In this document: positions 1-5,694 of the stretch, one piece after another
Layout: every line of letters starts with the position of its first letter
Position numbering within the stretch: position 1 is the stretch's first letter
Assembly (NCBI GenBank): GCA_044371405.1
Contig: JBILTS010000110.1
Span: forward strand, 1 to 7,282
Source: RGEC01 sp044371405
Lineage (GTDB): Bacteria; Bacteroidota; Bacteroidia; NS11-12g; UBA955
DNA length: 7,282 bases
Direction of reading: 5' to 3'
The notes under the pieces: model-generated
Told to the model about the DNA's origin: nothing
Databases searched by the model: none
The model's input: only the letters and a program-made list of their open reading frames with translations
Translations under genes and position numbers: made by a program

Positions 1-142
1 GAATTTTGCCGATGCCTGTATTACCATCGGCGTAGCCATCATCATCATCGGACAGCACAAATTCTTTGTGCAGGATACAAAAAAAGAATCCGCCGAATTA
101 CCGACGGACGCTTCAATAAACACAGAAGAAGAAATATCTTAA
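1..142 (+). CDS. lspA: Lipoprotein signal peptidase (signal peptidase II), 3' end only
   Basis: Partial gene, entering from the left edge; the frame begins at base 2 and ends with TAA at 140-142. The visible 46 residues open with NFADACITIG, which matches the last conserved block of LspA (consensus FN-AD--I--G). In the family the Asp of this block is one of the two catalytic aspartates. A short hydrophobic segment (VAIIII) follows, the last transmembrane helix, and then a polar Glu-rich cytoplasmic tail of about 28 residues. LspA is an inner-membrane aspartyl protease that removes signal peptides from diacylglyceryl-modified prolipoproteins. The rest of the gene, including the first catalytic Asp, is outside the window, so integrity cannot be judged. 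The call rests on one motif plus topology, but the motif is distinctive. Confidence 0.82.
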   Translation, partial: NFADACITIGVAIIIIGQHKFFVQDTKKESAELPTDASINTEEEIS

Positions 143-159
143 AGTCTTAATTTAAGGCT
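143..159 (+). terminator. Weak hairpin right after the lspA stop
   Basis: Directly after the stop codon AGTCTTA (143-149) pairs with TAAGGCT (153-159), with one G-T wobble and a 3-nt loop. The stem is AT-rich and no clean T-run follows, so it is at best a weak terminator or a 3'-end stabiliser. A second small hairpin, AAACCT-GTA-AGGTTT, lies at 199-213. Confidence 0.25.
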
Positions 160-246
160 ATCAATTTGTGCTTATCAAATCCCCTCTGTTGATGGATAAA
201 ACCTGTAAGGTTTGTAAGTTTATCGTCAACTTGAAGATTTCGCGTT

Positions 247-334
247 TATGCGACCCCGCCGGGGTCGGGAGCTCCTGAGGTCGCCCACCCGGCACTGTCG
301 CGCCGGGTTAAGGATATGCGATCCCTCCGGGATC
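247..334. repeat. Twin palindromic repeat with compensatory change, plus an intervening hairpin
   Basis: Two related units begin with TATGCGA, at 247 and 315, 68 bp apart. Unit 1 folds as GACCCC-GCC-GGGGTC (252-266). Unit 2 folds as GATCCC-TCC-GGGATC (320-334). The units differ at the third stem pair, C:G against T:A, so both partners have changed and the 6-bp stem is kept. Between them are an 8-bp palindrome GGAGCTCC (268-275) and a 7-bp stem ACCCGGC/GCCGGGT (287-293 with 302-308). The conserved flank and the covariation suggest a real repeat family rather than chance palindromes. No function can be assigned. Confidence 0.6.
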
Positions 335-437
335 CGGTATTTCGCCATGCTCCAAGCACTACGAGCCGCCAAAACGGGGAAAAACCGATTGTGTGCGGGA
401 AAATTAACAAACTTTAATGTGAAAGCACATAGTTTTC

Positions 438-519
438 CCTCACCCCGGCTTCGTTACCGAAGCCACCCCTCTCCAGCTAGGCTGGAGAGGGGAAGCTGAC
501 AAAGTCAGCAGGGGTGAGG
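438..519. repeat. Compound palindrome that can fold as a four-way cloverleaf
   Basis: An outer 9-bp stem, CCTCACCCC (438-446) with GGGGTGAGG (511-519), encloses three consecutive perfect hairpins. Arm 1 is GGCTTCG/CGAAGCC (447-453 with 458-464), loop TTAC. Arm 2 is CCCCTCTCCAGC with its complement (466-477 with 481-492), loop TAG. Arm 3 is GCTGAC/GTCAGC (495-500 with 504-509), loop AAA. Only 4 bases lie unpaired at the junctions (465, 493-494 and 510). It lacks tRNA features: no anticodon or T-loop signature and no CCA-end context. It is best called a structured intergenic repeat of REP or miniature-element type. The CCCCTCTCCAG core recurs in the element at 4486-4656. Confidence 0.7.
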
Positions 520-541
520 CAGAATGTGCATTTTCGTTTTT

Positions 542-598
542 CCACTGGTCGGTCTTCGCGCTTTGGATGCCGCAGGGCGAGACCGACCTGGCTTGTGG
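542..598. repeat. Long bulged hairpin
   Basis: GGTCGGTCT (547-555) pairs with AGACCGACC (580-588). The stem continues inward past a single bulged T (556) as CGC (557-559) with GCG (577-579), leaving a 17-nt loop. CCAC (542-545) and GTGG (595-598) could extend the base outward. It lies 22 bp right of the cloverleaf element. The DNA has no plausible protein-coding role and is probably another copy of a dispersed intergenic repeat. It could also act as a terminator, but it has no T-run on either strand. Confidence 0.5.
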
Positions 599-792
599 AT
601 TAATATCACTTTCTTTCCGAGCGGAACGGTTTTCAGCGCACTAAAGGCCTCGCGATTGGGTGCCAGAGAGTGACAAATAAATCCTTTAACACGCACCCTA
701 TCTGCGTAGTAAAATAAAGTCATTTTTATTTTTTATTTCCCGCTGCAAGCCCCTATTTTGCAGTGTAAAACAAATTATATCATCTTATTATC

Positions 793-2109
793 ATGGAAAA
801 CATTGTATTTCTTATCATCGGAATTGTTGTAGGTGTTATTGTCACTTATTTCATTGTAAAATCCCAGTTTTCCGGCAAACTGGCCGCCACCGAAACTTGG
901 AAACAACAGGCTGATCTGGTTCCCGGGCTACAGCAGGAAAACAAAGACCAGTATGCGCGCATTGCTTCGCTGGAAGCAGACGTTAAAAACCTGACCGAAC
1001 AAAACAAAAACCTGCAGCAAAGCAATGAAGCAACCGAAAAACTTATGCGAAAAATCATGCAGGAAGTAACCAATGAAGGATTGGTAAAACAAGGACAGGT
1101 ACTTACCCAGCAGCAGGAAAAAACCCTGGGCGACATCCTAAATCCCCTGAAAGAAAAGCTGAAGGAATTTGAACAGAAAGTAGAAACCACACGGCAAGAA
1201 GCGAGCACAGGCAATACCCAATTGCTGGAGCAGATAAAGAACCTTACCGTTTTGAACAATACCATTACCGAGCAAACCCAAAACCTCACCAATGCCCTGA
1301 AAGGCAACACCAAAATGCAGGGTGGCTGGGGCGAAATGATTTTGGAGCGGGTGCTGGACAGCAGCGGACTAACCAAAGGCCGTGAATATGAAACCCAATT
1401 TGTTACCTCCTCATCCTCCGGTGCCACCATCAAGCCCGATGCCGTAATCTTTCTGCCCGAAGAAAAGAACATCATTGTAGATGCCAAGGTGAGTCTGACC
1501 GCCTATGAGCAATATACTTCAGCGGCCGATGGTTCGACGGAAAAAGAACTTGCCCTGAAAGCCCACGTAACTTCACTGAAAAACCACATCAAACAGCTAT
1601 CCGAAAAAGACTACCATACAGCACTGGACCTAAAATCGCCGGAGTTTACCCTCATGTTCATTCCCATTGAATCAGGGTTTGCACTGACCATTCAGACAGA
1701 CAAAGAATTGTTTGAGTTTGCCTGGAGCAAAAAGATTGTGTTGGTTTCACCTTCTACCCTGCTGGCCTCGCTCCGCACGGTGGCTTCGGTATGGAAAGCG
1801 GAAAACAGCAACAAAAACACCCTCGAGATTGCCAGACAGGCAGGCGATATGTACGATAAGTTTGTGGGGTTTGCAGAAACCCTAAATAAAGTAGGTGATT
1901 CTATCAAGAAGGCAGATACCCTTTTTGAGGATGCAGTGAACAAACTCAGCACCGGCAAGGGCAACCTGGTAAATAGGGCTGAAAGCCTTCGTAAGCTGGG
2001 CATTAAAACCACCAAGGCCCTTCCTGCCGCCATGCTCCCCGAAGCGGATGAAATAACAGGGAATGAGGAATTGCCCTCAGTAGTGGAAGCTGATGAACCC
2101 GAGGCATAA
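793..2109 (+). CDS. rmuC: DNA recombination protein RmuC
   Basis: 438 residues, close to the usual length of the family (about 475 in E. coli). The N-terminus has one hydrophobic helix (about residues 4-22), then a long charged Gln/Glu/Lys-rich coiled coil (about 28-165), then the RmuC domain. Visible family motifs are GGWGEMILERVL starting at 177, a nuclease-like VDAKVSLTAYEQY with D230 and K232, FIPIESGF at 289-296, and SPSTLLASLRTVASVW at 319-334. An acidic tail ends the protein. RmuC is a predicted membrane-anchored nuclease of the PD-(D/E)XK type; loss in E. coli raises short-repeat inversions, hence a role in limiting rearrangement. The ATG at 793 is the natural start because it places the membrane helix at the very N-terminus. 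No Shine-Dalgarno sequence precedes it, as is usual in Bacteroidota. A methyltransferase gene follows after 26 nt. Membership is secure; the biochemical role is less so. Confidence 0.95.
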   Translation: MENIVFLIIGIVVGVIVTYFIVKSQFSGKLAATETWKQQADLVPGLQQENKDQYARIASLEADVKNLTEQNKNLQQSNEATEKLMRKIMQEVTNEGLVKQGQVLTQQQEKTLGDILNPLKEKLKEFEQKVETTRQEASTGNTQLLEQIKNLTVLNNTITEQTQNLTNALKGNTKMQGGWGEMILERVLDSSGLTKGREYETQFVTSSSSGATIKPDAVIFLPEEKNIIVDAKVSLTAYEQYTSAADGSTEKELALKAHVTSLKNHIKQLSEKDYHTALDLKSPEFTLMFIPIESGFALTIQTDKELFEFAWSKKIVLVSPSTLLASLRTVASVWKAENSNKNTLEIARQAGDMYDKFVGFAETLNKVGDSIKKADTLFEDAVNKLSTGKGNLVNRAESLRKLGIKTTKALPAAMLPEADEITGNEELPSVVEADEPEA

Positions 2110-2120
2110 ACCTTATTGCC

Positions 2121-2128
2121 TATCTTCG
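2121..2128 (+). promoter_or_regulatory. Possible -7 element before the methyltransferase gene
   Basis: TATCTTCG in the 26-nt gap after rmuC matches the Bacteroidota -7 consensus TAnnTTTG with one mismatch. It ends 7 nt before the ATG at 2136, implying a near-leaderless transcript. No TTG sits at the right distance upstream for a -33 box, so the gene may simply be read through from rmuC, with this as an internal promoter. Confidence 0.3.
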
Positions 2129-2135
2129 CTGCCCC

Positions 2136-2939
2136 ATGCGCAAGCTCACACGCGGTTTTAAAGCCCTGTCACGAATTATCCGGCAACCACACCTGCTGAA
2201 CCTGGTGATGGACGAGGATAGCACCTGGGATGAAAAACTACGTAAACTGAAAGGCAAGGCCTACCGTCTTCCCAGCTTGGATCTTAGGTTGCTGCTTAAG
2301 CCCGAAGGACAAACCGTTGCACCCTTTGCCTTTCTGGATGGCGGTTCGCTGCCTACCGATCTGGCCTTGCTGAAATCACTGGCTGCAGGTATTCCCGGCT
2401 GTAGCTATTTTGAAATTGGCACCTGGCGCGGCGAAAGCGTGGCCAATGTGGCTGCGGTGGCTAAGGAATGCACCACATTAAATTTATCGCCGGAGCAAAT
2501 AAAAGCTATGGGCCTACCCGATGCCTACGCCGATCTACACGGACACTTTTCAAAAACCCTGCCCAATGTGACGCAGCTCTATGGCGACACCGCAACCTTT
2601 GATTTTGGAGCGTTAAACCGGCAATACGACCTTATTTTCATAGACGGCGACCACCATTACAGCATGGTAAAATCCGATACGGAAAACGTATTTAAAAACC
2701 TGCTGCACGAAAACAGCATTGTTGTTTGGCACGATGCGGCCTACACCCCCGAGAAACTGCGTCCGGAAGTGATTTATGGCATATTGCAGGGCACGCCTGC
2801 TGCTTTACATCACCATATTTACCACATCTCCAATACCCAGTGCGCAGTGTATCTGCCCCAGGGCCAATGGGAAACCTTCATCCTAAACCCGCCCCACAAA
2901 CCCGATTTTGCGTTTGAGGTGGCGTTGAGGGTAGTTTGA
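2136..2939 (+). CDS. Class I SAM-dependent methyltransferase
   Basis: 267 residues. The N-terminal 80 or so residues are basic and helical with no recognised domain. A Rossmann-type methyltransferase core follows: motif I FEIGTWRGES (92-101), the SAM-binding glycine loop in the variant typical of Methyltransf_24-like enzymes, then DLIFIDGDHHY (165-175), the post-III strand with acidic and His residues, and VVWHDAAY (196-203). These match small-molecule or sugar methyltransferases of the TylF/Methyltransf_24 type, in which the FIDGDHHY segment often contributes metal or substrate binding. No signal peptide is seen, so it should be cytoplasmic. The substrate cannot be told, and the neighbours (rmuC upstream, an unrelated pair downstream) give no pathway. 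The 26-nt spacing to rmuC fits co-transcription. The ATG at 2136 is the first in frame after the rmuC stop and lies right behind a possible -7 box. Confidence 0.85.
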   Translation: MRKLTRGFKALSRIIRQPHLLNLVMDEDSTWDEKLRKLKGKAYRLPSLDLRLLLKPEGQTVAPFAFLDGGSLPTDLALLKSLAAGIPGCSYFEIGTWRGESVANVAAVAKECTTLNLSPEQIKAMGLPDAYADLHGHFSKTLPNVTQLYGDTATFDFGALNRQYDLIFIDGDHHYSMVKSDTENVFKNLLHENSIVVWHDAAYTPEKLRPEVIYGILQGTPAALHHHIYHISNTQCAVYLPQGQWETFILNPPHKPDFAFEVALRVV

Positions 2940-3029
2940 GGCAGCTTTGTTTAATGGTCTAATTGTTTGTTCGTTCCACTTCTGCGAAACTCCGTGCAAC
3001 GCTGAGGAACGCTGTATCCGTATTTTAAA

Positions 3030-3069
3030 AAACCACTGTCATTCAAGCGAAGGAATGGAGGGTTTCTTT
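3030..3069 (+). terminator. Possible terminator after the methyltransferase
   Basis: AAACC (3030-3034) can pair with GGTTT (3061-3065), and CATTC (3040-3044) with GAATG (3053-3057), around an 8-nt loop. An asymmetric internal loop separates the two helices. The right arm runs into TTTCTTTATTGTTT, a U-rich tail. The sequence around TGTCATTC...GAAGGAATG resembles dispersed intergenic repeats, so it may be a repeat remnant serving as terminator. The internal loop weakens the case. Confidence 0.35.
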
Positions 3070-3124
3070 ATTGTTTATTGGATTGACCGCATTGAGAACG
3101 CAAACTAGCAGAAATGGCTTTTTA

Positions 3125-3157
3125 TTGTAGTTTTTATTCTTATTTTTTATACATTTG
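3125..3157 (+). promoter_or_regulatory. Bacteroidota-type promoter of the DUF6978-DUF1828/1829 pair
   Basis: TTG at 3125-3127 (-33 box) is followed after 22 nt by TACATTTG at 3150-3157, an exact match to the -7 consensus TAnnTTTG. Transcription should begin near 3163-3166, about 18 nt before the ATG at 3183. This sets the start of the first gene: the earlier in-frame ATG at 3114 lies upstream of the promoter and would put the boxes inside the coding region. Confidence 0.65.
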
Positions 3158-3182
3158 TGGATTCATAAATATAATTACGATT

Positions 3183-3620
3183 ATGGCCCTAACCCAGATT
3201 GAATTTGATCATATTATGTCATTACAAAAGCAATTTGAAGACAGCATTACGCCGCTGATTTTGGGTCCGGGACCTATTCGTTGGACTAGGATTTTGGTTT
3301 CAACGGAAACCAAGGAAGAATTTATTATGGATTATCGCAAAGGTCATATATCAATCTCTAAATTCACCATCAACCACCGCTTCAGAAACAGTGTAAATTT
3401 ATTACGATACGATCATACCGGCCGCCACACTAACCCCGACGGAGTAACCCTGGATGGACCACACATTCATTTGTACCGCGAGGGATTTGATGATAAATTC
3501 GCCGTACCGGCAATAGAAATGGGAATAAATATTTCTGATGAAATTCAGTTAATATTCCGTAAAGTTTTGCAAATTTGTAATATTCAAAATTCCCCTGCCA
3601 TCAATTTAAATCTGCTGTAA
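3183..3620 (+). CDS. DUF6978 family protein, first gene of a two-gene unit
   Basis: 145 residues from the ATG at 3183. This start follows a good promoter (3125-3157) and gives MALTQIEFDHIM, an N-terminus that matches my memory of the family. The longer frame from 3114 would add 23 aromatic, hydrophobic residues encoded by promoter DNA. Features are the FIMDYRKGHISISKFT segment (47-62, typical F-LD--RG-I-LSK), HTNPDG (82-87), GPHIHLYREGF (92-102) with an HxH pair, and DKFAVP (104-109). These match DUF6978, small uncharacterised bacterial and prophage-associated proteins. No signal peptide or membrane segment is seen, so it is probably cytoplasmic. The conserved His/Asn/Asp residues could be catalytic or metal-binding, but that is inference. 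The TAA at 3618-3620 is directly followed, in the same frame, by the start of the DUF1828/1829 gene, so the two are almost certainly co-expressed. Two 300-nt hand counts across the pair give 39% GC, against 49% in rmuC, which suggests transfer. Confidence 0.85.
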   Translation: MALTQIEFDHIMSLQKQFEDSITPLILGPGPIRWTRILVSTETKEEFIMDYRKGHISISKFTINHRFRNSVNLLRYDHTGRHTNPDGVTLDGPHIHLYREGFDDKFAVPAIEMGINISDEIQLIFRKVLQICNIQNSPAINLNLL

Positions 3621-4391
3621 TTGGATTGCCAACCCATAATATCATCGTATTTGCAATGGATAAAAGACAACACGGTCGTAAAAACCTTGCAGGAGGGCAA
3701 AGCATGCAGTATTTCAACCCCTTTTCTGGACAGGCACAACGATCATGTTGATATATACCTGTTTAAAGACAACGGTCAAATTAAGTTATCCGATAATGGA
3801 GATACTATCAACGATTTGAGGATGTCCGGTTTTGAAATAAATACAACTAAACGCAAGCAGATTCTCGAAACCACACTAAACGGTTTTGGCGTGAAGATTG
3901 GATCAGATGATGAACTGTTTCTGGACGCGGACATAAAAAATGTGGGGCAGAAAAAACACTACTTGTTGCAGGCCATATTGGCTGTTAATGACATGTTTAA
4001 TTTATCACAGGCTGTGGTAGCTTCTCTTTTCAAAGAAGATGTTGAGGCTTATTTCAAAGCCAATGCGATCCTGTTCAATAAAGATGTAAAACTAACTGGT
4101 AAAAGCGGATTTGACCACAATGTTGATTTTTTGATTCCGGCATCAAGAACCAAACCAGAGCGGCTTATCAAAACCATTAATCAGGCTGGAAAAGAAACTG
4201 TACTCAGCGCAATCATGGCTTTTAATGATATTGAACAAATAAGAGGAAGCAATACCGGACGCTATGTTCTATTTAACGATATAGACAAAGCCGCCTCTGC
4301 CGAAGCCATTGCAGCACTTAACAATTATGGAGTACAACACATTGCCTGGAGTGAAAAAGAAAAGTGTATTGAAAAGTTTGCTCTGAACTGA
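3621..4391 (+). CDS. DUF1828 and DUF1829 domain-containing protein
   Basis: 256 residues. The N-terminal DUF1828 part shows YLQWIKDN (10-17), TPFLDRHNDHVDIY (33-46) and LSDNGDTINDL (56-66). The C-terminal DUF1829 part shows GKSGFDHNVDFLIP (160-173) and PERLIKTIN. Both halves and their order are the usual architecture of this uncharacterised family. The start is unusual: the first in-frame ATG is codon 68, inside DUF1828, so a non-ATG start is needed. TTG at 3621 fits the family N-terminus and follows the upstream TAA with no gap. No Shine-Dalgarno sequence is present, so initiation probably depends on ribosomes finishing the DUF6978 gene, or on stop-codon readthrough giving a fusion of about 402 residues. 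No signal peptide or transmembrane helix is seen. Function is unknown. A tightly coupled small-plus-larger pair of unknown families suggests a toxin-antitoxin, phage-defence or mobile-element module, but no motif proves this. TGA ends the gene at 4389-4391, ahead of an inverted-repeat element. Confidence 0.85.
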   Translation: MDCQPIISSYLQWIKDNTVVKTLQEGKACSISTPFLDRHNDHVDIYLFKDNGQIKLSDNGDTINDLRMSGFEINTTKRKQILETTLNGFGVKIGSDDELFLDADIKNVGQKKHYLLQAILAVNDMFNLSQAVVASLFKEDVEAYFKANAILFNKDVKLTGKSGFDHNVDFLIPASRTKPERLIKTINQAGKETVLSAIMAFNDIEQIRGSNTGRYVLFNDIDKAASAEAIAALNNYGVQHIAWSEKEKCIEKFALN

Positions 4392-4485
4392 TATAGAGGA
4401 ATTACCTACCTTCTATGGTTTTATTGGTTTAAAGATTTATTGGCAATTAACATAAGCCCTTGTTTTCAGACCATTTGCGCTCATC

Positions 4486-4656
4486 TAATCCCCTCTGGAG
4501 AGGGGTAAATGCGCAATACATGTTGCATGTGATCACTAACCGGGGTGTGCTGTGCGGGGGCCATGTGCATGTATTCAATAAAGCTAAAATAAACACACCC
4601 CAGATTTTGACACTGATTTCGCTTACCTCACAATTACCCCTCTCCAGAGGGGATTA
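4486..4656. mobile_element. 171-bp non-coding element with perfect 23-bp terminal inverted repeats (MITE-like)
   Basis: The left end (4486-4508) and right end (4634-4656) are perfect 23-bp inverted repeats. Each end is itself nearly palindromic, CCCCTCTGGAGAGGGG on the left, so either can form its own hairpin. Inside, GGGGTGTG (4542-4549) pairs with CACACCCC (4594-4601). The outermost bases are TA on both sides, which could be a TA target duplication; no longer duplication is visible. A 73-codon frame crosses the whole element and both ends, resembles no protein family and is best ignored. The element fills most of the 307-bp gap between the convergent DUF1829 and PorP/SprF genes, where its hairpins could also stop transcription from both sides. 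No transposase is encoded, so it would be a non-autonomous element or a structured intergenic repeat. The rest of the gap shows nothing I can name. Confidence 0.65.
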
Positions 4657-4698
4657 TTGGTTGCCGGTATTTTGCGGTTGAGAGGAATTGAATACTCC

Positions 4699-5694
4699 TT
4701 ACATCGGCACACTGATTCTTCTGGGAGCTGGGAACTTAGTCTTATTCAACCTGAACGACAAACCCAGCTCATGCGTTCGGGGTGACCATGCACTCAGCTG
4801 AGATATCGTTTGCTCAAAACTGTAATTCAAGCGCAAGCTTTTGATATTACAACCTAGATTAATCGTGATTGCATCAGCATTCTTGGCCTGAAACCATGCC
4901 CTTCTATGGCCAATTCCAAAACTGAAGTCATTGTTAACCAATGCTACACTCAGATTGGCCTGAGAAAACGGCCCCTGCACCATGGCCATGCCTTGAATGC
5001 TCAATGCCGTGTATTGCGCCTTATCAATATCACGCAGTACAATAAGTCCTCCACTATGCAGGGTGTAACGCCTGGGAATGCGGTTTTCTACGGTTCCGAT
5101 ATAATCATAGACCGGCTTGGTAATATTGTGTACCGCCAGTCCCACCTGAAAATAGCGGCTAAACAACACAGCTCCTGCGCCCACATCGGCATTGCCTTTG
5201 CGGTTGGCCGGGATGATTTCAGTTGTGTTTCTTAACGTTCCCTGCGTGTAATCTATCTGGTCTTCAAAACGCAATTTGGCCGCATTAATTCCCTGATTGC
5301 GGTATCCCAGCGATAAACCATATTGTGCAGCCCACTTGCCTCCTTTAAAAGGCGTCTGATAAGCATATACGGCATTGGCCTGGGTAGTGGTGAATGTTCC
5401 GGTTCCGGCTATATCATTCAGTACGTAAAAACCCATATTGCTGTAATTGCTGCCTATGCTTTGGTCATAGTGCAACAATGCTGTGTTCATGGCAAGTTCA
5501 CGTCCCCATTGGTTCCGGTACTGGGTTCCCACCCTCACAGCCGCTTGCTTATCCAGCGTATTGGCGCTGCCAGCCAATGCAGGATTGAAGTATATGCCGC
5601 TCTGCAAATATTGATTGAAAACAGGATCCTGGGCTTTTATCTGCCCCACAATGGCAATTCCGAGTATAAATAATGTCTTTTTCATGCGGATCAT
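4699..5694 (-). CDS. PorP/SprF family type IX secretion system membrane protein
   Basis: 331 residues. A signal peptide is clear: MKKTLFILGIAIVGQIKAQ, with cleavage near residue 21. The family hallmark DPVFNQYLQSGIYFNPALAG follows, then an alternating aromatic/polar sequence to the end, typical of an outer-membrane beta-barrel. The end is a short basic tail, not the usual barrel aromatic. PorP/SprF proteins are partners of T9SS cargo carrying type B C-terminal domains; SprF is required for secretion of the adhesin SprB in Flavobacterium. The upstream gene encodes such a cargo, and its stop overlaps this start as ATGA (5691-5694), so the two are translationally coupled. A second in-frame ATG at 5685 gives a more canonical signal peptide and is a real alternative start. 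Several paralogues per genome are usual, so no specific symbol is given. Confidence 0.92.
   Translation of the reverse strand: MIRMKKTLFILGIAIVGQIKAQDPVFNQYLQSGIYFNPALAGSANTLDKQAAVRVGTQYRNQWGRELAMNTALLHYDQSIGSNYSNMGFYVLNDIAGTGTFTTTQANAVYAYQTPFKGGKWAAQYGLSLGYRNQGINAAKLRFEDQIDYTQGTLRNTTEIIPANRKGNADVGAGAVLFSRYFQVGLAVHNITKPVYDYIGTVENRIPRRYTLHSGGLIVLRDIDKAQYTALSIQGMAMVQGPFSQANLSVALVNNDFSFGIGHRRAWFQAKNADAITINLGCNIKSLRLNYSFEQTISQLSAWSPRTHELGLSFRLNKTKFPAPRRISVPM

Larger units (their letters stand above)
143..792. other. 650-bp gene-free stretch rich in palindromic repeats
   Basis: No convincing gene lies between lspA and rmuC. The stretch holds a chain of separate self-complementary units: 143-159, 199-213, 252-266, 287-308, 320-334, the compound element 438-519, and 542-598. 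The last 70 bases before rmuC (about 720-790) are AT-rich and probably carry its promoter, but I see no good match to the Bacteroidota -33/-7 pattern. Open frames crossing this region read straight through the hairpins and show no recognisable protein family. This looks like an accumulation site for mobile or REP-like intergenic repeats. Confidence 0.7.

Noticed and set aside
248..499. 83-codon open frame on the + strand
   Set aside because: Made of the palindromic repeats; Arg/Pro/Ser-rich low-complexity translation with no family resemblance.
438..519. tRNA gene, because of the cloverleaf shape
   Set aside because: Arms are perfect DNA palindromes with 3-4 nt loops; no 7-nt anticodon loop, no TTCGA T-loop, and the closing stem is 9 bp.
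505..723. 72-codon open frame on the - strand
   Set aside because: It reads through the 547-588 hairpin and the edge of the cloverleaf, has no recognisable domain and ends in repeat sequence. More likely repeat DNA than a gene, though its first 35 codons alone cannot be excluded.
754..760. TATTTTG as the -7 box of rmuC
   Set aside because: One base short of TAnnTTTG and without a TTG at the proper distance upstream.
846..1487. 213-codon antisense frame inside rmuC
   Set aside because: Cys/Ser/Phe-rich translation typical of the antisense of a Lys/Glu/Gln-rich coiled coil; rmuC itself is strongly supported.
4098..4220. PD-(D/E)XK nuclease site in DUF1829 (VDFLIP segment)
   Set aside because: An Asp sits on a hydrophobic strand, but no matching E-x-K follows at the usual distance; structure prediction would be needed.
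4460..4681. 73-codon frame across the inverted-repeat element
   Set aside because: Spans both terminal repeats and is explained by them; no protein family features.
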